Assembly (NCBI GenBank): GCA_037974665.1
Contig: CM075767.1
Location: forward strand, 88,748,644 to 88,812,643
From: Ehretia macrophylla
Taxonomy: Eukaryota; Streptophyta; Magnoliopsida; Boraginales; Ehretiaceae
Reading direction: 5' to 3'
DNA length: 64,000 bases
Positions within the stretch are counted from its first letter, which is position 1. Each line of letters begins with the position of its first letter. The position numbers were made by a program, and so were the translations under genes. Shown one piece after another: positions 11,070 through 21,567 of the stretch. The notes below the pieces were generated by a model that saw only the letters and a program-made list of their open reading frames with translations, did no database searches and had not been told where the DNA came from.

Positions 11070-11549
11070 TCAGCTCAAAGCATCAGCAACAACATTTGCC
11101 TTACCTGGCACATAGTTAATAGAACAGTTATAACCACCCAATAGCTCTAGCCATCTCCGCTGCCTCATATTTAGATCCTTCTGTGAAAACAAATACTTGA
11201 GACTCTTGTGGTCGGTAAATATTTCAAATCTGCAACCCCACAAGTAGTGATGCCACTTCTTCAAAGCAAACACAACTGCAGCTAACTCAAGATCATGTGT
11301 AGGGTAATTGACTTCATAAGGTTTCAATTTCCTAGAAGCATAGGCAATCACCTTACCATTCTGCATTAAAACACAGCCCAATCCTTCTTTAGATGCATCA
11401 CTGTAGACAACGAAGTTCTCTGTTCCTTCAGGTAAAGCTAGTATAGGAGCTGTAGTTAGTCTCTTCTTCAATTCTTGGAAACTGGATTCACATTTAGCAT
11501 CGCAGTTGTAAGCAACTTTCTTCCGAGTCAACTGGCTCAAAGGTCCCGA
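11070..11549 (-). pseudogene. Gypsy RNase H domain (pol fragment, truncated by TRIM junction)
   Basis: RNase H degrades the RNA strand of the RNA-DNA hybrid during reverse transcription. Counting from the codon at 11540, the acidic residues are D48 (VYSDAS), E85 ([14 protein letters not shown]), D110 (FTDHKSL) and D153 (VVADALS). The fragment begins inside the connection between reverse transcriptase and RNase H ([10 protein letters not shown]) and is cut at about 11549 by TRIM sequence, so the polymerase domain is missing. It ends at TGA (11070-11072), directly after ADALS; an arginine CGA to TGA change would explain this. Confidence 0.9.
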
Positions 11550-11755
11550 AATTCCACATCAAAAAATTAGGAAGTGGTACAGCTGGTTATAAAGGTTCAA
11601 GTCCTTGTAACAGCCATAAGGCCTTTTCACGTGGGAGACCACGTGGAGAACAAAACCGTGAGAGTATTGGTTCCCTTCGGGGCTTGCTCAAAGCGGACAA
11701 TATTATGGTAGTGACGTGACTCGTGCCCGTGATAAACCGTGGCGGGTGCGTTACA
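11550..11755 (+). repeat. TRIM left LTR, 5' truncated
   Basis: Matches the right LTR from its twelfth base to the GGGTGCGTTACA end. The expected TGTGGTAACAC start is replaced by gypsy sequence. Confidence 0.9.
11575..11604 (+). promoter_or_regulatory. Pol III-like A and B boxes in TRIM left LTR
   Basis: TGGTACAGCTGG (11575-11586) fits the tRNA A-box pattern TRGYNNAGYNGG, and GGTTCAAGTCC (11594-11604) fits the B-box pattern GGTTCRANTCC. They are only 7 bases apart, far closer than in a normal tRNA gene, so function is uncertain. Confidence 0.4.
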
Positions 11756-11757
11756 AA

Positions 11758-11769
11758 TGGTATCAGAGC
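11758..11769 (+). other. TRIM primer-binding site (tRNA-iMet)
   Basis: TGGTATCAGAGC, two bases after the left LTR. This is the classic plant primer site complementary to the 3' end of initiator methionine tRNA. Confidence 0.93.
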
Positions 11770-11822
11770 CTACTGGGGTGACCCGGCGTTGTGACGTTAG
11801 CCCGCGAGGGCGCATGCCTCTT

Positions 11823-11835
11823 AAGGGGGGTGGAG
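11823..11835 (+). other. TRIM polypurine tract
   Basis: AAGGGGGGTGGAG immediately upstream of the right LTR start TGTGGTAACAC. It contains one T, as tolerated in these tracts. Confidence 0.85.
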
Positions 11836-12052
11836 TGTGGTAACACAATCCCACATCGAAAAATTAGGAAGTGGTACAGCTGGTTATAAAGGTTCAAGTC
11901 CTTGTAACAGCCATAAGGCCTTTTCACGTGGGAGACCACGTGGAGAACAAAACCGTGAGAGTATTGGTTCCCTTCGGGGCTAGCTCAAAGCGGATAATAT
12001 TATGGTAGTGACGTGACTCGTGCCCATGATAAACCATGGCGGGTGCGTTACA
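11836..12052 (+). repeat. TRIM right LTR (217 bp)
   Basis: Runs from TGTGGTAACACAATCCC to GGGTGCGTTACA and is complete with TG/CA termini. The same A-box (11872-11883) and B-box (11891-11901) matches as in the left LTR are present. Confidence 0.92.
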
Positions 12053-12057
12053 CTGGG
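12053..12057. repeat. Target-site duplication, right copy
   Basis: CTGGG directly after the TRIM right end, matching 7174-7178. The interrupted spacer continues as ACTGTGAACC. Confidence 0.88.
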
Positions 12058-12102
12058 ACTGTGAACCGTTAACACATAAAGGAATTGTGCCCTCTACATG
12101 AC

Positions 12103-12221
12103 GGGTGCGATAATACCAGTACTAATGCACCGATCCCATCAGAACTCCGAAGTTAAGCGTGGTTAGGCGAGAGTAGTACTATGATGGGTGACCCCCTGGG
12201 AAGTCCTTGTGTTGTACCCCC
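12103..12221 (+). rRNA. 5S: 5S rRNA gene, copy 11 (downstream of TRIM)
   Basis: One base short (CACCGATCCC), with GTGGTTAGGCG and ACTATGATGGG in the internal promoter. The inserted element ends 50 bases before the gene: the TATA region remains, but the spacer inverted repeat now lies 5 kb away. Confidence 0.88.
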
Positions 12222-12772
12222 TTTTGAATTTTTTTTGCCCTGGTTAGGGTTGCCAAGATACTTTATCCACCAAATCTCTATTACCGAATCCAACGAAACA
12301 TTGGGCAAGAAAAACTTCGCTTCACTTAGAGGCCGGGCCCGCAAACCGAGGTCGTAGGGTTTGTGACCAGGTCTCCGTCGCTCCGGTGCCCATAACTTTT
12401 GATCCGTAAGGAGTTACGCGACGCACAACATACCGTTGCAAAGCACTCTGAGATCTCAAAGACGGGGACAGTGAGGTTGCTCGCTTTGCATGTTTTTGGA
12501 GCCCAAAATCGAACGTTTTCATCAGTTTTAGGCCACTTTTGTTCTTTTGCTCTATTTTTCCGTCCCGTATCGTACGTCGTGAGCTGTTAAAACGACGACA
12601 ACCTGGTTCGCGGCAAATCAGAGGGTCCTATCGATATCATGTCTTGCGAAGATGCTGCGTTGTTGAAGCGTATGGGTTGTCATTAAGCCCATTGGGCCTT
12701 TTGAATGGGCCATCTCTCTAGGTTGGGATTGTGAACCGTTAATCCCTATAGGAATTGTACCCTCAACAGGAC

Positions 12773-12892
12773 GGGTGCGATCATACCAGTACTAATGCAC
12801 CGGATCCCATCAGAACTCCAAAGTTAAGCGTGCTTGGGCGAGAGTAGTACTAGGATGGGTGACCCCCAGGGAAGTCCTTGTGTTGTACCCCC
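12773..12892 (+). rRNA. 5S: 5S rRNA gene, copy 12
   Basis: Close to consensus in the internal promoter. Changes are CTCCAAAGTTAAG, CCCCCAGGGAAG and a CTTGTGTTGTA end. Confidence 0.93.
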
Positions 12893-13448
12893 TTTTCAAT
12901 TTTTTTTGCCCTGGTTAGGGTTGCCAAGATACTTTATCCACCAAATCTCTATTACCGAATCCCACGAAAAATTGGGCAAGACAACTTCGCTTCACGTAGA
13001 GGCCGGGCCCGCAAACCGAGGGCGTAGGGTTTATGACCAGGTATCCGTCGCTCCGGTGCTCAGAACTTTTGATCCGTAGGGAATTACGCAGCGCACAGCA
13101 TACCGTTGCAAAGCTTTCTGAGATCTCTACGCTGGAGGCAGCGAGCTTGCTCGCTTTGCCCATTTTTGGAGCCCAAAATCGAACATTTTCATCAGTTTTA
13201 GGCCACTTTTCTTGTTTTGCCCTGTTTTTTCGCCCGGATCGTACGTCGTGAGCTGTTAAAAGGTTGAGAACCTGACTCGCGGTACATCAGAGGGCTCTAA
13301 AACGTGTCGATATCACGTCTTGCGAGGATACTGCGTTGTTGAAGCGGATGGGCTGTCGTTAAGCCCATTGGGCCTTTTGAATTGGCCATCTCTCTAGGCT
13401 GGGACTGTGAACCGTTAACATATATAGGAATTGTGCCCTCAACATGAC

Positions 13449-13568
13449 GAGTGCGATCATACCAGCACTAATGCACCGAATCCCATCAGAACTTCGAAGT
13501 TAAGCGTGCTTGGGCAAGTGTAGTACTAGGATGGGTGACACCCCGGGAAGTCCTTGTGTTGCACCACC
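13449..13568 (+). rRNA. 5S: 5S rRNA gene, copy 13
   Basis: Starts GAGTGCG. Has GGGCAAGTGTAG in the intermediate element, GTGACACCCCGGG after the C-box and a GCACCACC end. Confidence 0.9.
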
Positions 13569-14126
13569 TTCTGAATTTTTTTTGCCCTGGTTAGGGTTGC
13601 CAAGATACTCTATCCACCAAATCTCTATTACCGAATCCAACGGACCCTTGGGCTAGACCACTTCACTTCACGTAGGGGCCGGGCCAGCAAACCGAGGGCA
13701 TAGGGTTTGTGAACAGGTCTCCGTCGCTCCGGTGCCCATAACTTTTGATCCGTAAGGAGTTACACGACGCACAGCATACCGTTGCAAAGCTCTCTGAGAT
13801 CTCTACGACAGAGGCAGCGAGCTTGCTTGCTTCGCCCATTTTTGGAGCCCAAAATCGAACGTTTTCATCAGTTTTAGGCCACTTTTCTTTATTTTTCCCT
13901 ATTTTTTCGTCCCGTATCGTACGCCGTGAGCTGTTAAAAGGACGACAACCTGACTCGCGGTACATCAGAGGGCCCTACAATGTGTCGATATCACGTCTTG
14001 CGAGGATGTTGCGTTGTTCAAGCGGATGGGTTGTCGTTAAGCCCATTGGGCCTTTTGAATGGGCCATCTCTCTAGGCTGGGACTGTGAACCGTTAACACA
14101 TATAGGAATTGTGCCCTCAACATGAC

Positions 14127-14246
14127 GGGCGCGATCCTACTAGCACTAATGCACCGGATCCCATCAGAACTCCGAAGTTAAGCGTGCTTGGGCGAGAGTA
14201 GTACTAGGATGGGTGAACCCCTTGGTAGTCCTCGTGTTGTACCCCC
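14127..14246 (+). rRNA. 5S: 5S rRNA gene, copy 14
   Basis: GGGCGCGATCCTACTAGC at the 5' end. A-box, intermediate element and most of the C-box are intact; the C-box ends GGGTGAACCCCTTGG. Confidence 0.92.
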
Positions 14247-14803
14247 TTTTCAATTTTTGTTGCCCTGGTTAGGGTTGCCAAGATACTTTATCCACCAAAT
14301 CTCTATTACCGAATGCCACAGAACATTGGGCAAGACAACTTCTCTTCATGTAAAGGCCGGGCTCGCAAACCGAGGGCGTAGGGTTTGTGACCTGGTCTCC
14401 GTCGCTCTGGTGCCCATAACTTTTGATCTCTAAGGAGTTACACGGTGCACAGCATACCGTTGCAAAGCTCTCTGAGAGCTCTACGACGGAGACAGCGAGG
14501 TTGCTCGCTTTGCTTGTTTTTGGAGCCCAAAATTGAATGTTTTCATTAGTTTCAGGCCACTTTTGTTCTTTTGCTCTATTTTTTCGTCCCGGATCGTACG
14601 CCGTGAGTTGTTAAAAGGACGACAACCTGTTTCGTGGGACATCAAAGGGTCCTTCAATGTGTCGATATCACGTCTTGCGAGGATGCTGCGTTGTTGAAGT
14701 GTATGGGTTGTCGTTAAGCCCATTGGGCCTTTTGAATGGGCCATCTCTCTAGGTTGGGACTGTGAACCGTTAACCCCTATAGGAATTGTGCCCTCAACAG
14801 GAC

Positions 14804-14923
14804 GGGTGTGATCATACCAGTACTAATGCACCGGATCCCATCAGAACTCCGAAGTTAAGCGTGGTTGGGTGAGAGTAGTACTAGGATGGGTGACCCCCTG
14901 GGAAGTCCTCGTGTTGCACCTTG
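14804..14923 (+). rRNA. 5S: 5S rRNA gene, copy 15
   Basis: GGGTGTGATC start, GTGGTTGGGTGAGAG in the A-box/intermediate element, and a degraded 3' end (GCACCTTG) that would weaken the helix I pairing. Confidence 0.9.
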
Positions 14924-15480
14924 TTTTCAATTTTTTTTGCCCTGGTTAAGGTTGCCAAGATACTTTATCCACCAAATCTCTATTACCGAATCCAACGGAA
15001 CATTGGGCAAGACAACTTCACTTCACGTAGAGGCTGGGACCGCAAACCGAGGGCGTAGGGTTTATGACTAGGTCTCCGTCGCTCCGGTGCCCATAACTTT
15101 TGATCCGTAAGGAGTTACGCAGAGCACAACATACCGTTGCAAAGCTCTCATATAGATCAAACACGGAGGCAGCGAGGTTGCTTGCTTTGTATGTTTTTGG
15201 AGCCCAAAATCGAACGTTTTCATTAGTTTCAGGCCAATTTTGTTCTTTTGCTCTATTTTTCTGTCCCGGATCGTACGTCGTGAGTTGTTAAAAGGTCGTC
15301 AACCTGGTACGCGGGACATCAGAGGGTCCTACAATGTGTCGATATCACGTCTTGCGAGGATACTGCGTTGTTGAAGCGTATGGGTTGTCGTTCAGCTCAT
15401 TGGGCCTTTTGAATAGGCCATCTCTCTAGGTTTGGACTGTGAACCGTTAACCCCTATAGGAATTGTGCCCTCAACAGGAC

Positions 15481-15600
15481 GGGTGCGATCATACCAGTAC
15501 TAATGCACCGGATCGCATCAGAACTCCGAAGTTAACCGTGCTTGGGCAAGAGTAGTACTAGGATGGGTGACCCCCAGGGAAGTCCTCGTGTTGCACACCC
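15481..15600 (+). rRNA. 5S: 5S rRNA gene, copy 16
   Basis: GATCGCATCAG, TTAACCGTGCTTGGGCAAG in the A-box/intermediate element, CCCCCAGGGAAG and a GCACACCC end. Confidence 0.9.
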
Positions 15601-16157
15601 TTTTGAATTTTTTTTGCCCTGGTTAGGGTTGCCAAGATACTTTATCGACCAAATCTCTATTACCGAATCCCACGGAACATTGGGCAAGACAACTTCGCTT
15701 CACGTAGAGGCCGGGCCCGCAAACCGAGGGCGTAGGATTTGTGACCAGGTATCCGTCACTCCGGTGCCCATAACTTTTGATCCGTAGGGAATTACGCGGC
15801 GCACAGCATACCGTTGCAAAGCTCTCTGAGTGCTCAACAACGGGGGCAGCCAGCTTGCTTGCAATGCCCATTTTTGTAGCCCTAAAACGAACGTTTTCAT
15901 CAGTTTCAAGCCACTTTTGTTCTTTTGCTCTATTTTTCCGTCCCAGATCAAACGTCGTGAGCTGTTAAAAGGATGACAACCTTACTCGCGGGACATCAGA
16001 AAGCCCTACAACGTGTCGATATCACGTCTTGCGAGGATGCTGCGTTGTTGAAGCTTATGGGTTGTCGTTAAGCCCATTGGGCCTTTTGAATGGGCCATCT
16101 CTTTAGGCTGGGACTGTTTACCATTAACACATATAGGAATTGTGCTCTCAACTTGAC

Positions 16158-16276
16158 GGTTGCGATCATACCAGCACTAATGCACCAGATCCCATCAGAA
16201 CTCCGAAGTTAAGCATGCTTGGGCGAGACTAATACTAGGATGGTGACCCCCTTGGAAGTCCTCGTGTTGCACCCCC
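16158..16276 (+). rRNA. 5S: 5S rRNA gene, copy 17 (C-box deletion)
   Basis: One base short: CTAGGATGGTGACC lacks a G in the C-box. Starts GGTTGCG, has AAGCATGC, and shares GAGACTAATAC with copies 4 and 7. Confidence 0.87.
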
Positions 16277-16833
16277 TTTTCAATTTTTTTTGCCCTTGTT
16301 GGGGTTGCCAAGATACTTTATCCCCCAAATATTTATTACTGAATCCCACGGGACATTGGGCAAGACAACTTCGCTTCACGTAGAGGCCGGGCCCGCAAAC
16401 CGTGGGAGTAGGGTTTGTGACCAGGTCTCCTTTGCTCCGGTGCCCATAAATTTTGATATGTAATGGGTTACACGGTGCACAGCATACCGTTGCAAAGCTC
16501 TCTGAGAGCTCTACAACGGGGGCAGCCAACTTGCTCGTTGTGCCCGTTTTTGGAGACCAAAATCGAACGTTTTCATCAGTTTTAGGCCACTTTTGTTCTT
16601 TTGCTCTATTTTTTCATCCCGGATCGTACGTCGTGAGCTGTTAAAAGGAAGACAACCTGACTCGCAGGACATCAGAGGGCCCTACAACGTGTCGATATCA
16701 CGTCTTGCGAGGATGCTGCGTTGTTGAAGTGGATGGGTTGTCGTTAAGCCCATTGGGCTTTTTTAATGGGCCATCTCTCTAGGCTGGAACTGTGAACCGT
16801 TAAGACATATAGAAATTGTGCCCTCAACATGAC

Positions 16834-16953
16834 GGGTGAGATCATACCAGCACAAATGCACCGGATCCCATCAGAACTCCGAAGTTAAGCATGCTTGGGC
16901 GAGAGTAGTACTAGGATGGGTGGCCCCCTGGGAAGTCCTTGTGTTGTACCCCC
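16834..16953 (+). rRNA. 5S: 5S rRNA gene, copy 18
   Basis: GGGTGAGATC start, AAGCATGCTTGGG in the A-box, GATGGGTGGCC in the C-box and a CTTGTGTTGTA end. Confidence 0.91.
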
Positions 16954-17509
16954 TTTTGAATTTTTTTTCCCTGGTTAGGGTTGCCAAGATACTTTATCCA
17001 CCAAATCTCTATTACCGAATCCAACGGAACATTGGGCAAGACAACTTCGCTTCACGTAGAGGCGGGGCCCGCAAAACGAGGCCGTAGGGTTTGTGCCCAC
17101 GTCTCTGTCGCTCCGGTGCCGATAACTTTTGCTCCGTAAGGAGTTACGCGGTGCACAACATACCGTTACAAAGCTCTCTGAGAGCTCAAAGACGGAGACA
17201 GCGAGGTTGCTCGCTTTGTATGTTTTTGGAGCCCAAAATCGAACGTTTTCATTAGTTTCAGGCCAATTTTGTTCTTTTGCTCTATTTTTCCGTCCCGGAT
17301 CGTACGTCGTGAGTTGTTAAAAGGTCGTCAACCTGGTACGCGGGACATCAGAGGGTCCTACAATGTGTCTATATCACGTCTTGCGAGGATGCTGCGTTGT
17401 TGAAGCGTATGGGTTGTCGTTAAGCCCATTAGGCCTTTTGAATGGGCCATCTCTCTAGGGTGGGACTGTGAACCGTTAACCCCTATAGGAATTGTGCCCT
17501 CAACAGGAC

Positions 17510-17629
17510 GAGTGCGATCATACCAGTACTAATGCACCGGATTCCATCAGAACTCCGAAGTTAAGCGTGGTTGGGCGAGAGTAGTACTAGGATGGGTGAC
17601 CCCCTGGGAAGTCCTTGTGTTGTACCCCC
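17510..17629 (+). rRNA. 5S: 5S rRNA gene, copy 19
   Basis: GAGTGCG start, CGGATTCCATC and GTGGTTGGG. The intermediate element and C-box are intact. Confidence 0.93.
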
Positions 17630-18184
17630 TTTTGAATTTTTGTTGCCCTGGTTAGGGTTGCCAAGATACTTTATCCACCAAATCTCTATTACCGAATCAC
17701 ACAGAACATTGGGCAAGACAACTTCGCTTCACGTAGAGGCTGGGCCCGTAAACCGAGGGCGTAGGATTTGTGACCAGGTATCCGTCGCTCCGGTGCCTAT
17801 AACTTTTGATCCGTAGGGAATTACGCGCCGCACAGCATACTGTTGCAAAGCTCTCTGAGATCTCTACGACGGAGGCAGCCAGCTTGATCACTTTGCCTGT
17901 TTTTGGAGCCCAAAATCGAACGTTTTCATCAGTATTTGGCCACTTTTCTTGTTTTGCCCTTTTTTCAATCCCGGATCGTACGTCGTGAGCTGTTAAAACG
18001 ACGACAACCTGGTTCGCGGCAAATCAGGGGGCCCTACAACGTGTCGATATCACGTCTTGCGGGGATGCTGCGTCGTTGAATCGGATGGGTTTTCGTTAAG
18101 CCCATTGGCCTTTTGAATGGGCCATCTCTCTAGGCTGGGACTGTGAACCGTTAACACATAAAGGAATTGTGCCCTTAACATGAT

Positions 18185-18304
18185 GGGTGTGATCATACCA
18201 GCACTAATGCACCGGATCCCATCAGAACTCCGAAGTTAAGCGTGCTTGGGCGAGAGTAATACTAGGATAGGTGACCCCCTGGGACGTCCTCGTGTTGCAC
18301 CCCC
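18185..18304 (+). rRNA. 5S: 5S rRNA gene, copy 20
   Basis: GGGTGTGATC start and an intact A-box, then GAGAGTAATACTAGGATAGG in the intermediate/C-box region and GGGACGTCC. Confidence 0.92.
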
Positions 18305-18860
18305 TTTTCAATTTTTTTTGCTCCGGTTAGGGTTGCCAAGATACCTTATCCACCAAATCACTATTATCGAATCCCGCAGAACATTGGACAAGACAAATAC
18401 GCTTCACGTAGAGGCTGGACCCGCAAACCGAGGGCGTGGGGCTTGTGACTAGGTCTTCGTCGCTCCGGTGCCCTTAACTTTTGATCCCTAAGGAGTTATG
18501 TGGTGCACAGCATACCGTTGCAAAGCTCTCTGAGAGCTCGGCGACGGGAGTGGCGAGCATGCTCGCCGTGCCCCTTTTTGGAGCCCAAAATCGAACGTTT
18601 TCATCAGTTTCAGGCCACTTTTCTTCTTTTACCCTATTTTTCATCCCGGATCGTATGTCGTGAGCTATTAAAAGGATGACAACCTGACTCTCGATACATC
18701 AGAGGGCCCTACAACTTGTCAATATCACGTCTTGCAAGGATGCTGCGTTGTTGAAGCGGATGGGTTGTCGTTAAGCCCATTGGGCCTTTGGAATTGGCCA
18801 TCTCTCTAGGCTGGGACTGTGAACCGTTAACACATATAGGAATTATGCACTCAATATCAC

Positions 18861-18980
18861 TGGTGCGATCATACCAGTACTAATGCACCGGATCCCATAA
18901 GAACTCCGAAGTTAAGCGTGCTTGGGCGAGAGTAGTACTAGGATAGGTGGCCCCTTGGGAAGTCCTCGTGTTGCACCCCC
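18861..18980 (+). rRNA. 5S: 5S rRNA gene, copy 21
   Basis: TGGTGCG start (first G lost), CCATAAGAAC, an intact A-box, GGATAGGTGGCC in the C-box and CCTTGGG. Confidence 0.91.
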
Positions 18981-19537
18981 TTTTCAATTTTTTTTGCCCT
19001 GGTTAGGGTTGCCAATATACTTTATCGACCAAATCTCTATTGCCGGATCCCACAGAACATTGGGCATGACAACTTCGCTTCACGTAGAGGCTGGGCCAGC
19101 AAACCGAGGGCGTAGGGTTTGTGACCAGGTCTCCGTCGCTCCGGTGCCCATAACTTTAGATTCGAACGGAGTTACGCTGCGCATAGCATACCGTTGCATT
19201 GCCCTCTGAGAGCTCTACGAAAGGGGCAACCAGCTTCCTCGCTGTGCCCGTTTTTGGAGCCCAAAATCGAACATTTTCATCAACTTCAGGCTACTTTTCT
19301 ACTTTTGCTCTATTTTTTTGTTCCGGATCGTACGTCATGAGCTGTTAAAAGGACGACAACCTGACCCGCGGGACATCAGAGGGCCCTACAACGTGTCGAT
19401 ATCACGTCATGCGAGGATGCTGCGTTGTTGAAGCGGATGGGTTGTCGTTAAGTGCATTAGGACTTTTGAATGGGTCATCTCTCTAGGTTGGGACTGTGAA
19501 CCGTTAACACATTTAGGAATTGTGCCCTCAACATGAC

Positions 19538-19658
19538 GGGTGCGATCATACCATCACTAATGCACCGGATCCCATCAGAACTCCGAAGTTAAGCGTGGTT
19601 GGGCGAGAGTAGTGCTAGGATGGGTGACGCCCTTGTGAAGTCCTCGTCTTGCACCCCC
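19538..19658 (+). rRNA. 5S: 5S rRNA gene, copy 22
   Basis: One base longer than usual around GTGACGCCCTTGTGAAG. GTGGTTGGG and AGTGCTAGG lie in the internal promoter, with CGTCTTGCA near the end. Confidence 0.89.
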
Positions 19659-20215
19659 TTTTCAATTTTTTTTGCCCTAGTTGGGGTTGCCAAGATACTT
19701 TATCCACCAAATCTCTATTACCGAATCCCACAGAACATTGGGCAAGACATCTTCGCTTCACGTAGAGGCCGGGCCCGTAAACCGAGGGCGTAGGGTTTGT
19801 CACAAAGTCTCCGACGCTCAAGTGTCCATAACTTTTGATCCGTAAGGAGTTACGTGGCGCACAGCATACCGTTTCAAAGCTCTTTGAGAGCTCTACGACG
19901 TAGGAAGCCATCTTGCTCACTGTGGCCTTTATTGGAGCCCAAAATGGAACATTTTCATTAGTTTCTGTCCACTATTCTTCTTTTGCTTTGTTATTCCGTC
20001 CTGGATCGTACGTCGTGAGCTATTAAAAGGACGACAACCTTACTTGCAGTACATCAGAGGGCCCTACAACGTGTCGATATGACGTCTTGCGAGGATGCAG
20101 CGTTGTTGAAGCGGATGGGTTGTCGTTAAGCCCATTGGGCTTTTTGAATGGGCAATCTCTCTAGGCAGGAACTGTGAACCGTTAACACATATAGGAATTG
20201 TGCCCTCAACATGAC

Positions 20216-20335
20216 ATGTGCGATCTTACCAGCACTAATGCACCAGATCCCATCAGAACTCCGAAGTTAAGCGTGCTTGGGCGAGAGTAGTACTAGGATG
20301 AGTGACCCCCTGAGAAGTCCTCGTCTTGCACCCAC
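20216..20335 (+). rRNA. 5S: 5S rRNA gene, copy 23
   Basis: ATGTGCGATCTTACC start, GATGAGTGACC in the C-box, CTGAGAAG and a CGTCTTGCACCCAC end. It is identical to copy 26 by eye. Confidence 0.9.
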
Positions 20336-20890
20336 TTTTCAATTTTTTTTGCCCTGGTTAGGGTTGCCAAGATACTTTATCCAGCAAATCTCGATTACCG
20401 AATCCCACGAAACATTGGGCAAGACAACTTCATTAACGTAGAGGCCGAGCCCGCAAACCGAGGGCGTAGGGTTTGTAACCAGGTCTCCGTCGCTTCGATG
20501 CCCATAACTTTTGATCCGTAAGGAGTTACGTAGCGCACAGCATACCGCTGCAAAGCTCTTTGAGAGCTCTACGATGTAGGCAGCCAGCAAGATCGCCGTG
20601 CCATTTTTGGAGCCCGAAATCGAACGTTTTCATCAGTTTCAGGCCACTTTTCTTCTTTTGCTCTATTTTTCCGTCCCGGATCGAGCGTCGTGAGATGTTA
20701 AAAGGACAACAACTGGACTCACGGGACATCAGAGAGCCCTACAATGTGTCGATATCACGTCTTGCGAGGATGTTGCGTTGTTGAAGCGGATGGGTTGTCG
20801 TTAAGCCCATTGGGCCTTTTGAATGGGCCATCTCTTTAGGTTGAGACTGTGAACCGTTAACACGTATAGGAATTGTGCCCTCAACTTCAC

Positions 20891-21010
20891 GGGTGCGATC
20901 ATACCAGCAATAATACACCAGATCCCATCAGAACTCCGAAGTTAAGCATGCTTGAGCGAGAGTAGTACTAGGATGGGTGACCCCCTGGGAAGTCCTCGTG
21001 TTGCACCCCC
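20891..21010 (+). rRNA. 5S: 5S rRNA gene, copy 24
   Basis: AGCAATAATACACCAG near the 5' end, then AAGCATGCTTGAGCGAG across the A-box and intermediate element. The C-box is intact. Confidence 0.91.
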
Positions 21011-21567
21011 CTTTCAATTTTTTTTGCCCTGGCTAGGGTTGCCAAGATACTTTATCCACCAAATCTCTATTACCGAATCCCATGGCACCTTGGGCAAGAC
21101 AACTTCACTTCACGTAGAGGCTGGGCCCGCAAACGGAGGGCGTGGGGTTTGTAACCATGGTATCCGTCGCTCCGGTGCCCATAAATTTTTATCCGTAAGA
21201 AGTTACGTGGCGCACAGCATACCATTGGAAAGCTCTCTGAGAGCTCTACAACGGAGGCAGCGAGCTTGCTCGCTTTGCCCATTTTTGGAGCCCAAAATCG
21301 AACGTTTTCATCAATTTTAGGCCACTTTTCTTGTTTTGCACTATTTTTCCATCCGTGATCGTACATCGTGAGCTGTTAAAAGGAAGACAACCTTACTCGC
21401 GGTACATCAGAGGGCCCTACAACGTGTCGATATCATGTCTTGCGAGGACGCTTCGTTGTTGAAGCGGATGGGTATTCGTTAAGCCCATTGGCCTTTTGAA
21501 TGGGCCAACTCACTAGGCTGGGACTGTGAACCATTAACACATATAGGAATTGCGCCCTCAACATAAC

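Larger units (their letters stand above)
7179..12052. mobile_element. Composite gypsy-TRIM retrotransposon insertion
   Basis: A 4.87-kb insertion in a 5S spacer, bounded by TG...CA and a 5-bp target duplication. Reading + strand: minus-oriented gypsy 3' LTR, its polypurine tract, the 3' half of pol cut within the RT-RNase H connection, then at about 11549/11550 a plus-oriented TRIM lacking the first 11 bases of its left LTR. Gypsy gag, protease, most of reverse transcriptase and the 5' LTR are absent. One outer end belongs to the gypsy LTR and the other to the TRIM LTR, yet both abut the same CTGGG. That suggests the two were integrated as one event (inference). Confidence 0.85.
11550..12052 (+). 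mobile_element. TRIM element (terminal-repeat retrotransposon in miniature)
   Basis: About 500 bp: left LTR, 80-bp internal region with a primer-binding site and polypurine tract, right LTR. This is the standard TRIM design, non-autonomous with no coding capacity. The LTRs show about six differences over ~206 aligned bases, mostly C-T or G-A. It is not Cassandra, since the LTRs hold no 5S-like sequence. It lacks the first 11 bases at its left end, where it joins gypsy pol. Confidence 0.9.

Noticed and set aside
11872..11901. A real tRNA gene
   Set aside because: The A and B boxes are only 7 bases apart and there is no acceptor stem or anticodon arm.
11550..12052. Cassandra-type TRIM carrying a 5S promoter
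   Set aside because: The LTRs contain no 5S A-box/C-box sequence. The 5S context comes from the surrounding array.
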